Source: Prevotella sp. UBA5387
GTDB lineage: Bacteria; Bacteroidota; Bacteroidia; Bacteroidales; Bacteroidaceae
Reading direction: 5' to 3'
Assembly (NCBI GenBank): GCA_002407775.1
Contig: DHOP01000026.1
Location: 56,638-120,637 of the forward strand
DNA length: 64,000 nucleotides
Every line of letters starts with the position of its first letter. Position 1 is the first letter of the stretch. The notes below the pieces were generated by a model. That model made no database searches. It worked only from the letters and a program-made list of their open reading frames with translations, and was not told the DNA's origin. The translations under genes and the position numbers were made by a program. This document shows, piece by piece, positions 32,658 to 40,153 of this stretch.

Positions 32658-32704
32658 AAGTTTCGGGGTAAATCTATCAGCGTGATAGGTTTGCCCCGAA
32701 ACTT
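32658..32704. terminator. Bidirectional terminator between purN and the outer-membrane protein
   Basis: AAGTTTCGGGG and CCCCGAAACTT form the outer stem and CTATCA/TGATAG the inner one. The A-rich left side supplies a T run for the minus-strand gene, and TTGTTATT follows on the plus strand. Confidence 0.8.
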
Positions 32705-32712
32705 GTTATTGA

Positions 32713-35673
32713 TTAATCTCCCATCATAGGTCCTCCAAAACCACCGTGGGAATGTCCTCCGAAGCCTCCGCCTCCAAGGCCACGAGGGCTTCTTCCATTA
32801 CGAGGGCTAGGACCAAATTGACGCATTTCCTGACGAGCCGCCTTGCCTCCGAAAAGGTTTAGACGATAATTCACATGGAGCATAGCATAGCTATTGATGG
32901 CGTTATACTCTGTGTCACTACGTTGCATGGCAGAGATGCTACGACTTAGATTGCTCTGATTGTGTAAAATATCATAGAACTGAAGCATTACCGTGAGTGG
33001 CCTACCCCTTAGGAAGCTCTGTGAAATTTGTGCGTTCCAAACGAGTTCGTTCGTATTAAGAGAATTATCATTGAAACCACGACGGCTATTCATATGCAAG
33101 TCTGTGGACAAAGCCGTGCCCCAAGGAGCGTTTAGAGTGGTATTAATGCCATATGAGTACTGCCATGTATCCAAGTTTGCTGTCTTTTGCAAGGCATTAC
33201 GAGTGTGGCGATAACCTAGATTTCCGTCCAATTCTATTTCCAACCAGTCGTTGCGATAGCTACCTGAAAGACGCTCGTTGATATTCAAATCCTTTGTCGT
33301 ATTTTTCTGAGAGTCAGACAAACGGTCCAGGCTTAAATAACCCACATTATTAGCATAGTTTACATTAGTAAACGTATTGACATTCCAATAGCCTGCTGTA
33401 TCAAGGGGGGTGTTAAACATAAATGCGCCATTCATGTTCCAGTCACCATTGATATTTTCCGGTTTGGTAATGCGTCCACCTGTCTTCTCATTGTAGCTAA
33501 CCTTGTTGCTAATGGAGTTATTCGTTGTTGAAAATTGCACATAGGTCATCAAAGACTGCTTGGTTTTCTCGAAATAGCCATTATAGAAAAGTCGGAAATT
33601 CTGTGTGAACGATGGCTTCAGACCTGGGTTACCCGTTGAGATATTAAGAGGATTTGAGTCATCATAAATATCAAGCAATTGACTAATGCTAGGCTGAGAA
33701 GTGTTTGCACGGTAGTTTATGCGCAAGTTACTTACCTTGTTAAAACGATAACGGAAGTCAAAAGTAGGTGAAACGTTAAGCACATTACGTACGGTATCTA
33801 CGTTCAGGCCCTGATAGTTCTGCACATAATTAGAATGTTGTGGTTGTGCCATCACACCTACATTCAACTGATATTTAGTCCTAATCATACGGAACATAAG
33901 TTCGATGATGTGAGTATAATTCTTGTATTCGGAGAAACGGCTCAGATTATCATCTTTATAGTATGTATATGGATTGTCCAGTCTGTTCAGATAATTGTCC
34001 CAAAGACGATATCCTGGTAATAGTCCGTCAAAGAAGTTCTCACCTAGGTTGGAGAAATCATAAGTAGCACGGTCACTCTTGCTATAGCTATAACTAAACC
34101 TGTAGCGAAGTTGCAGGAAGGTGGCACGCCATAGAGGTTCACTATATGTCGCTTGAAGGGTATATCCCCAATTTTTGGTAGGAGTGACGTTATAGCGATT
34201 TGTCTGATAAGTGGAGTCCATGCCAAGAGCATTCTCCAACTGATACAAGTGTACATTGTTAGTGGACAAGCTATTCGAATTTCCATCACCATAGTTAGCA
34301 TTTGCACGCAAAGTCAAATTTCTACCCATGCTGTTTAGACGCCTGTTGTATTGCAACATTGCACTATAGCTATGATTACTTGAATAACTTATACTATTGC
34401 TTTGGTTGGAGTTTACCATCAAGCTATCAGCATCCAGCAAAGCCAATGACTCTGCCGAGAGAGGATCCTTAGTGTATAAGTAGGGGTCTTTGTTGTATGA
34501 TGCTGAACGATTGTTAGACAGGCCATCATTGGTGCTAAGGCTAACTTCCGGCCTAAACATGATGTTTGTCATGGTATCAGGCGTCCACTCTAATCTCATT
34601 TCAGCATTAAATTGATCTCCACGCGAGTAGTTTTGGTTAATACTATTACCAAATGATCCCACCTTACTTACAAAGTTTTCAGATGATCCTCGAGAGAAAA
34701 CGTCTCCATCACTATGGTTCCATCTAACGCTTCCATTGATTTCTATTGTGTCTTTCTTTTCGTAGTTCAACACCATGCCAGCCATCTTTGATGCATTAAG
34801 ACCATTCCGTCCCCCGCCAAATCCACCTCTTCGACCGAAGCCCATATCGTTGGTATTATTGGCATTGCCCATACCCATTATGCGGGTCGATTTGTTAAAG
34901 TAACCTCCGAAGACCCTTCCGGTATATCGATCTTGTGTTCCTACGCCCGCATCAGCATTGACCATCAGACCCTTGTTCATTCCTGGCTTTGTGCCGAAGT
35001 CGAGAACGGTCTGTTCATCGCCGTCCTGGATACCTGTCACCCTGGACAAGTCGCTCTGTTGGTCGTAGGCTTTTATTTGTGAAATTATAGTCGTAGGGAT
35101 ATTCTTCATGGCCGTCTTGGTGTCTCCGGTCATAAATTCTTTTCCGTCTATCAATATCTTTTGTACCTGTTTGCCATTAATGGTGATCTTGCCATCGTCG
35201 CCCACTTGCGCACCTGGCAATCGCTTCACGAGTTCTTCAATGGTGGAACCCTCTGGCGTTTTGAAAGCAGCACTGTTATAGACAAAGGTGTCTTCCCTAA
35301 CCGTTGCTTTAAGAGCCTGGGCCGTTATTCGGGCCTCTTTTAGCATCACGGCATCCGACGCAAACAGCACTGGCCCCATGTTCAGATTATGGTCATCTTG
35401 TATTTGAATCTTCTTTGCCGAAGTTATGTAGCCAACACTCGACATCTTGAGGATGTAGCGCTCATTGGCTGGTGCCCTCAATACAAACTTACCACTATCA
35501 TTGGATACTGTTCCCGTAACATAAGTTGAGTCCTGCTTTAACAGCTGAACAGTTACCATAGGAATCGCTTCCTTAGAATCCTTGTCAATAAGGTACCCTG
35601 AAATTTCTCTCTCTTGGGCTCTAGCCATCGCCGAAATAACTATCAGCATGACCAAAAGAAGGCCTTTTTTCAT
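32713..35673 (-). CDS. TonB-dependent-receptor-type outer membrane beta-barrel protein
   Basis: A 986-aa outer-membrane protein. A signal peptide (MKKGLLLVMLIVISAMARA) is followed by a carboxypeptidase-regulatory-like beta-sandwich (EISGYLIDKDSKEAIPMVTV, residues 23-105). Next comes a plug-like domain (STIEELVKRLPGAQVGDDGK, then ILIDGKEFMTGD), then a large barrel rich in Tyr, Asn and Ser. The end is a Gly/Phe/His-rich tail (GLGGGGFGGHSHGGFGG). There is no SusD partner, so it belongs to the OMP_b-brl_3 or stand-alone group rather than SusC. The ligand is unknown. Single-gene unit. Confidence 0.88.
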   Translation of the reverse strand: MKKGLLLVMLIVISAMARAQEREISGYLIDKDSKEAIPMVTVQLLKQDSTYVTGTVSNDSGKFVLRAPANERYILKMSSVGYITSAKKIQIQDDHNLNMGPVLFASDAVMLKEARITAQALKATVREDTFVYNSAAFKTPEGSTIEELVKRLPGAQVGDDGKITINGKQVQKILIDGKEFMTGDTKTAMKNIPTTIISQIKAYDQQSDLSRVTGIQDGDEQTVLDFGTKPGMNKGLMVNADAGVGTQDRYTGRVFGGYFNKSTRIMGMGNANNTNDMGFGRRGGFGGGRNGLNASKMAGMVLNYEKKDTIEINGSVRWNHSDGDVFSRGSSENFVSKVGSFGNSINQNYSRGDQFNAEMRLEWTPDTMTNIMFRPEVSLSTNDGLSNNRSASYNKDPYLYTKDPLSAESLALLDADSLMVNSNQSNSISYSSNHSYSAMLQYNRRLNSMGRNLTLRANANYGDGNSNSLSTNNVHLYQLENALGMDSTYQTNRYNVTPTKNWGYTLQATYSEPLWRATFLQLRYRFSYSYSKSDRATYDFSNLGENFFDGLLPGYRLWDNYLNRLDNPYTYYKDDNLSRFSEYKNYTHIIELMFRMIRTKYQLNVGVMAQPQHSNYVQNYQGLNVDTVRNVLNVSPTFDFRYRFNKVSNLRINYRANTSQPSISQLLDIYDDSNPLNISTGNPGLKPSFTQNFRLFYNGYFEKTKQSLMTYVQFSTTNNSISNKVSYNEKTGGRITKPENINGDWNMNGAFMFNTPLDTAGYWNVNTFTNVNYANNVGYLSLDRLSDSQKNTTKDLNINERLSGSYRNDWLEIELDGNLGYRHTRNALQKTANLDTWQYSYGINTTLNAPWGTALSTDLHMNSRRGFNDNSLNTNELVWNAQISQSFLRGRPLTVMLQFYDILHNQSNLSRSISAMQRSDTEYNAINSYAMLHVNYRLNLFGGKAARQEMRQFGPSPRNGRSPRGLGGGGFGGHSHGGFGGPMMGD

Positions 35674-35876
35674 ATTATATGATCAATGTTGTTTTTGATT
35701 GAATACACATTTAAGACGCTTGTTTTGTCAATTAGTTTAATTCTTACACTATTTTTTTTTGATTGTTGACATTTGAAAATGCACATACTTATATATCATT
35801 GAGCAAAACACAACATATTACTTTAAAAAGCCTTAATTAATCAGTTCCTTTCTTTCCAAATTGCGCTTTTATTGCT

Positions 35877-35884
35877 TAAATTTG
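35877..35884 (+). promoter_or_regulatory. Predicted -7 element of aroB
   Basis: TAAATTTG matches TAnnTTTG, 19 bp before the aroB ATG, so the leader would be under 20 nt. Confidence 0.5.
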
Positions 35885-35903
35885 TATCATATGTTAATGT
35901 AGT

Positions 35904-36968
35904 ATGATTATGGAACAAAGAGTTGTAATTGCCAAGAACCTGCAAACAGAGATTGCCACCGCTATCTCGGAGTGTGAGCATGACCGCATTTTTGTGCTTA
36001 CCGATGAAACCACGGCCGAAAAATGCTGGCCTATCATCTATAATTGTTACTGCCTGAAAAATGCACACCTCATCACCATTCCCGCTACTGACACGCATAA
36101 AAATCTAGAATCCCTTGCACATGTTTGGCAAGAGTTGCAAGTTGGTGGAGCCACACGTCATTCGTGTCTGCTCAATCTCGGAGGTGGCATGGTTACGGAT
36201 CTAGGTGGCTTTGCCGCATCCACATTCAAACGTGGTATTGATTTCATCAATATTCCCACTACACTACTTGCCATGGTAGATGCGTCCGTTGGTGGCAAGA
36301 CGGGTATCAATTTTGGCGGATTGAAAAACGAGATTGGTGCCTTCAACAATGCCAATTGTGTAATCTTAGCCACGAAGTTCCTTCCGACCCTTGATCAACA
36401 AAACCTGCGTTCCGGTTTCGGCGAGATGCTTAAGCATGGCCTTATCTCAGATGATCACCATTGGGCAGAGTTGCTTCGCTTTGACCTTGATAACCCCGAC
36501 TTTGAACATTTGCAAAAGTTAGTGTCGCGATCGGTTAAAGTCAAGGAGCGCATTGTTTTACTTGACCCTAAGGAAAGAGGTCTTCGCAAATCTCTAAACC
36601 TTGGACATACATTCGGTCATGCATTCGAGAGTTTCTCTCTTGCCAATGCTGATAAAGCTACCCCAATTCTTCATGGTTACGCCGTAGCCTATGGACTCAT
36701 TTGCGAGCTCTATATGTCTGCTATCAAAACTGGCTTCCCCACGGAGCAGATGCATCAGACCGTAAAATTCATCCGTGATAACTATGGAACATTAGACATT
36801 TCTTGCGACGACTATCCACAACTCATCGAGCTCATGCACCATGACAAAAAGAACAACGCCGACGAGATCAACTTCACCTTGCTGGGTGGCGTCGGAGATG
36901 TACGCATCAATCAAACACTAAGCGAAGATGAAATTAAAGAGGCATTAGACTTCTTTCGTGAGGGCTAG
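35904..36968 (+). CDS. aroB: 3-dehydroquinate synthase
   Basis: Second step of the shikimate pathway: cyclises DAHP to 3-dehydroquinate with bound NAD+ and a metal ion. The protein is 354 aa. Motifs seen are LLNLGGGMVTDLGGFAASTF (NAD binding), IPTTLLAMVDASVGGKTGIN, and the metal ligands Glu in FGEMLKHGLI and His in LNLGHTFGHAFE and ILHGYAVAYG. Two ATGs (35904 and 35910) are possible; the family tolerates either. Single gene, with yhhQ-queF beyond a promoter. Confidence 0.95.
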   Translation: MIMEQRVVIAKNLQTEIATAISECEHDRIFVLTDETTAEKCWPIIYNCYCLKNAHLITIPATDTHKNLESLAHVWQELQVGGATRHSCLLNLGGGMVTDLGGFAASTFKRGIDFINIPTTLLAMVDASVGGKTGINFGGLKNEIGAFNNANCVILATKFLPTLDQQNLRSGFGEMLKHGLISDDHHWAELLRFDLDNPDFEHLQKLVSRSVKVKERIVLLDPKERGLRKSLNLGHTFGHAFESFSLANADKATPILHGYAVAYGLICELYMSAIKTGFPTEQMHQTVKFIRDNYGTLDISCDDYPQLIELMHHDKKNNADEINFTLLGGVGDVRINQTLSEDEIKEALDFFREG

Positions 36969-37051
36969 TAATGAACGACTTCCGTCATAAGATTAGTGGA
37001 TGTTCCTGTTTAAAAAACAATAATTGCAAGTTACTATTGGAAAAATTATCG

Positions 37052-37059
37052 TAACTTTG
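37052..37059 (+). promoter_or_regulatory. Predicted -7 element of yhhQ-queF
   Basis: TAACTTTG matches TAnnTTTG. It puts the transcript start at about 37064-37066, directly before the predicted riboswitch aptamer. Confidence 0.6.
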
Positions 37060-37068
37060 CAAACGAAT

Positions 37069-37099
37069 AGAGTGCTTGGTAAACCTCTTTAAAAACAAG
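37069..37099 (+). promoter_or_regulatory. Predicted preQ1-I riboswitch
   Basis: The leader shows the small H-type pseudoknot of the preQ1-I class. AGAG (37069-37072) pairs with CTCT (37085-37088) as P1. The loop tetrad CTTG (37075-37078) pairs with CAAG (37096-37099) as P2. The run TTAAAAA between them is the A-rich strand that lies in the P1 groove. GTAAAC precedes the 3' P1 strand, with the C expected to pair the ligand. P2 ends 2 nt before the yhhQ ATG, so ligand binding would hide the ribosome entry site. The downstream genes belong to the queuosine pathway, as expected. P1 is short (4 bp), so a covariance search is needed. Confidence 0.75.
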
Positions 37100-37101
37100 A
37101 A

Positions 37102-37794
37102 ATGAAAAAAACAAAACAGAATGTGAGTGTGCTGTTTATGCTTGTCAGCATCCTCTTTTGCGTTTGCCTAATTGCCGCAAACGTCCTCGAAACAAAGCAA
37201 ATTCAGGTAGGTTCTATAAGCCTTACGGGTGGTTTCATTGTATTTCCAATATCCTACATTATCAACGATTGTGTATGTGAGGTATGGGGATTCCGCAAAG
37301 CACGTCTTATCATCTGGACGGGATTTGCAATGAATTTTCTCTTTGTAACCTTCGGGGCTTTGTGTGACTTGATACCCGGTGCACCATACTGGAATAACCA
37401 AGAAGGCTTCCACGCTATCTTCGGACTTGCTCCCCGCATAGCCGCCGCATCCTTCGTGGCGTTCATTGCAGGTAGCTTTATCAACGCCTATGTGATGAGC
37501 CGCATGAAAATTCGTGATGGCGGACGCCGATTCTCAGCACGTGCCATTTTGAGCACCATAGCTGGTGAAAGTCTCGACTCGATCATTTTCTTCCCCCTAG
37601 CCCTTGGTGGTGTGGTGCCAATGGATGAACTACCAATTCTCATGATGTGGCAAGTGATTCTCAAGACTGCTTACGAGGTTGTGGCATTACCAATAACCGT
37701 CCGTGTAGTCAAGGCTATGAAGCGACATGAAGGAGTGGATGTTTATGACAATGGTGTCAGCTATAGTATCTGGAAAATATTTAATGTGGGATAA
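37102..37794 (+). CDS. yhhQ: Queuosine precursor transporter
   Basis: A 230-aa inner-membrane protein of the VUT/YhhQ (DUF165) family, importers of the queuosine precursors preQ0 and preQ1. About six helices are visible, starting SVLFMLVSILFCVCLIAANV. Family segments are FPISYIINDCVCEVWGFRKA and ESLDSIIFFPLA. It lies 3 bp before queF and behind a predicted preQ1-I riboswitch, so its expression should fall when the precursor is plentiful. The rest of the queuosine pathway is not in the window. Confidence 0.93.
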   Translation: MKKTKQNVSVLFMLVSILFCVCLIAANVLETKQIQVGSISLTGGFIVFPISYIINDCVCEVWGFRKARLIIWTGFAMNFLFVTFGALCDLIPGAPYWNNQEGFHAIFGLAPRIAAASFVAFIAGSFINAYVMSRMKIRDGGRRFSARAILSTIAGESLDSIIFFPLALGGVVPMDELPILMMWQVILKTAYEVVALPITVRVVKAMKRHEGVDVYDNGVSYSIWKIFNVG

Positions 37795-37797
37795 GAT

Positions 37798-38262
37798 ATG
37801 AATGAAGACCGCAATTTGGAAGGGCTCAAAGCACTTGGCGCCAAAACCCAGTACCGCATGGATTATGCACCTGAGGTTCTAGAAACCTTCATCAATAAGC
37901 ACCCAGAAAACGACTATTGGGTTCAATTCAACTGTCCAGAGTTCACTTCTTTGTGCCCTATCACTGGCCAGCCTGACTTTGCAGAGATTCGTATCAGCTA
38001 TGTTCCTGCTGAACGCATGGTGGAAAGCAAGAGCCTGAAACTCTATTTGTTCAGCTTCCGCAATCATGGTGCATTCCACGAAGATTGCGTCAATATCATC
38101 ATGAAGGATCTCATCAATCTCATGCAACCCAAATATATTGAGGTGACTGGGATTTTCACCCCACGTGGTGGCATTAGCATTTACCCCTATGCCAACTTTG
38201 GGCAGCCAGGTACAGAATACGAAGAAATGGCGATGACGAGATTCATGAACCACAATCAATGA
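37798..38262 (+). CDS. queF: NADPH-dependent 7-cyano-7-deazaguanine reductase
   Basis: Reduces preQ0 to preQ1 in queuosine synthesis, converting a nitrile to an amine. The 154 aa are a single tunnelling-fold domain, as in the short QueF subfamily. The active-site Cys is in FTSLCPITGQPDFAEI, and the QueF NADPH-binding motif is ESKSLKLYLFSFRNHGAF. Catalytic Asp and Glu are in the same stretches. It is co-transcribed with yhhQ (3-bp gap) under the predicted preQ1 riboswitch, so transport and reduction would be controlled by the same product. Confidence 0.95.
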   Translation: MNEDRNLEGLKALGAKTQYRMDYAPEVLETFINKHPENDYWVQFNCPEFTSLCPITGQPDFAEIRISYVPAERMVESKSLKLYLFSFRNHGAFHEDCVNIIMKDLINLMQPKYIEVTGIFTPRGGISIYPYANFGQPGTEYEEMAMTRFMNHNQ

Positions 38263-38290
38263 TATCATTGATTCATCCAAAGCATATCAG

Positions 38291-38323
38291 TAGCAAGCCC
38301 AAGGCATAGCCTTGGGCTTGCTA
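38291..38323 (+). terminator. Hairpin after queF
   Basis: A perfect 15-bp stem (TAGCAAGCCCAAGGC and its complement) with loop ATA. The tail is GTTCATAG, without a clear T run, so it may be a 3' stabilising hairpin as much as a terminator. Confidence 0.6.
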
Positions 38324-38692
38324 GTTCATAGTATCCGAAAAATTGGTTGACGCTCCATCTATCTTAATCCTATTCAAGGTCGACTATTTAAATCTTATTC
38401 GTTATTAATGTTGTCAATTCCTTTTATTCATGCGTGTCGGAAATAATATTTTTTCACTTCATACTTTTAATAAAATCCGTTCACTAAAAAAATATTTTCA
38501 CTGCACTGAAAATAGATAATAACTTTGTTAGGAATCATTTAGTATCACTCTGCCACGGGGAAACTGACTTTGATTGATGAGAACTCATTAGTTTGAGAAT
38601 TAGCGAAAAACCTTATTAAAAACTTAGAAAAAACAAGACTTACTTATACAACAAACAGTACTAACACACGCATTACTTTTTTTAAGATAAAC
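38324..38692. other. Spacer queF-tRNA-Arg
   Basis: AT-rich, no gene seen. TAACTTTG at 38520-38527 is a -7 match without a gene behind it for about 200 bp; it may be chance or a short RNA. Confidence 0.3.
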
Positions 38693-38723
38693 TTTGCGTT
38701 TACCGATTAATTGATTACTTTTG
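38693..38723 (+). promoter_or_regulatory. Predicted promoter of tRNA-Arg
   Basis: TTTG (38693-38696), exactly 19 bp, then TACTTTTG (38716-38723), 17 bp before the tRNA 5' end. This is one of the best consensus promoters in the window. Confidence 0.7.
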
Positions 38724-38740
38724 CATAACAATCATACTAT

Positions 38741-38814
38741 GGCTCCGTAGCTCAGTTGAATAGAGCATCAGATTCCGGTTCTGAGTGTCGCGGGTTTGAG
38801 TCCCGCCGGAGTCA
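38741..38814 (+). tRNA. tRNA-Arg (anticodon CCG)
   Basis: The cloverleaf folds completely. The acceptor stem is GGCTCCG with CGGAGTC (one G-T pair), the D arm contains AGCTCAG...AGAGC, the anticodon stem is TCAGA/TCTGA with loop TTCCGGT, and the T arm is GCGGG-TTTGAGT-CCCGC. The anticodon CCG reads the Arg codon CGG. The variable loop is short. The 3' CCA is not encoded and must be added after transcription. pepT begins 40 bp further on with no terminator between. Confidence 0.95.
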
Positions 38815-38853
38815 CTTTATAATTCCGATTTTTTGTTAACTACTTCTTCCAAT

Positions 38854-40077
38854 ATGGATATTACCGAAAGATTTATTAATTACACGAAATTTGACACCCA
38901 GTCGGCAGAGGACTCTCAGACCGTCCCCAGTACTCTAAAACAGCTTGAATTAGCAAAATACCTCAAGGAGGAGTTAGAGCACGAAGGATTACACGATGTC
39001 GAGATGGATGAGATGGGCTACATTTATGCCACACTTCCCTCGAACATGAAGAAGGAAGTGCCAACCATCGGTTTTATTTCCCACTATGATACTGCTTTGG
39101 ATGCTAGTGGTGCCAATATCAAAGCTCGTATTGTAAACAACTATGACGGCAAGGACATTGAACTATCCCCAGATATCATTTCTTCCCCAAAGAAGTTTCC
39201 TGAGCTCTTGGAGCATATAGGAGAAGATATCATCGTCACTGACGGAACAACACTCCTCGGTGCAGATGACAAGGCTGGTATAGCAGAAATCGTACAAGCC
39301 ATGTGCTATCTGCGCGACCATGATGAAATCAAGCATGGTGACATCAGAGTAGCTTTCAATCCCGACGAAGAAATAGGGATGGGCGCTCACCATTTCGATG
39401 TTGAGAAGTTCGGATGTCAATGGGCTTACACCATGGACGGTGGAGATCTCGGCGACTTGGAATATGAAAATTTCAATGCTGCGTCAGCCAAGATAACAAT
39501 CAAAGGTGTGAGTGTCCATACTGGCTATGCAAAGGGAAAAATGGTGAATGCCAGCCGACTTGCATGCGAATTTAACAGCTTTATCCCAGACACCGATATT
39601 CCAGAGACGACCGAAGGCTACCAAGGTTTCTACCATCTTCTGGCCATCAATAGCCATTGCGAGGAAGCAAAGTTGAACTACATTATCCGTGACCATGACC
39701 GCAAAAAGTTTGAAGAACGAAAAGATTTCATGGAGGATATCGTTCGGACGATGAATGAGAAATATGGTGCAGGTACCGTAGCTATTGAAATGAAAGACCA
39801 ATACTACAACATGAAAGAGAAGATAGATCCCAACATGTATGTAGTGGACATCTTATTGAAAGCCATGCAGGAATGTAGCGTAGCACCTAAGGTGCAACCT
39901 ATCCGTGGTGGTACTGATGGTGCCCAATTGTCTTTTCGTGGTCTCCCCTGCCCTAATGTATTTGCTGGTGGCGTGAATTATCATGGACCTTATGAATTTG
40001 TATCTGTTCAGGTCATGAAAAAAGCCGTACAGGTTATTGTCAAGATTTGCGAAATAGTAGGCACATTCAAAGATTAA
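38854..40077 (+). CDS. pepT: Peptidase T (tripeptide aminopeptidase)
   Basis: Cytoplasmic M20-family zinc peptidase that removes the N-terminal residue of tripeptides. It is 407 aa from the ATG at 38854, where the protein begins MDITERFINYTKFDTQSAE as in the family; the frame extends to 38833 without support. The metal ligands are in IGFISHYDTALDASG (His, Asp), LLGADDKAGIAE (Asp), FNPDEEIGMGAHHF (Glu-Glu) and YTMDGGDLGD (Asp). The C-terminal RGGTDGAQLSFRGLPCPNV and GGVNYHGPYEFV complete the site. It follows tRNA-Arg by 40 bp with no separate promoter recognised. Confidence 0.94.
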   Translation: MDITERFINYTKFDTQSAEDSQTVPSTLKQLELAKYLKEELEHEGLHDVEMDEMGYIYATLPSNMKKEVPTIGFISHYDTALDASGANIKARIVNNYDGKDIELSPDIISSPKKFPELLEHIGEDIIVTDGTTLLGADDKAGIAEIVQAMCYLRDHDEIKHGDIRVAFNPDEEIGMGAHHFDVEKFGCQWAYTMDGGDLGDLEYENFNAASAKITIKGVSVHTGYAKGKMVNASRLACEFNSFIPDTDIPETTEGYQGFYHLLAINSHCEEAKLNYIIRDHDRKKFEERKDFMEDIVRTMNEKYGAGTVAIEMKDQYYNMKEKIDPNMYVVDILLKAMQECSVAPKVQPIRGGTDGAQLSFRGLPCPNVFAGGVNYHGPYEFVSVQVMKKAVQVIVKICEIVGTFKD

Positions 40078-40098
40078 TATATTATGGACTTAGCATAG

Positions 40099-40146
40099 GG
40101 CCTAACCTTGCTTTCCGAAGGGGAAGGCAGGGTTAGGCCTTTATTA
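40099..40146 (+). terminator. Rho-independent terminator of pepT
   Basis: GGCCTAACC pairs with GGTTAGGCC, and an inner stem TTCC/GGAA with a GAAG-type loop extends it. TTTATTATTT follows. It ends only 8 bp before the antiporter ATG. Confidence 0.85.
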
Positions 40147-40153
40147 TTTACCT

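Noticed and set aside
32713..35673. Second SusC/SusD pair
   Set aside because: No SusD gene follows and the SusC signature segment before the plug is missing; it is a stand-alone TonB-type barrel protein.
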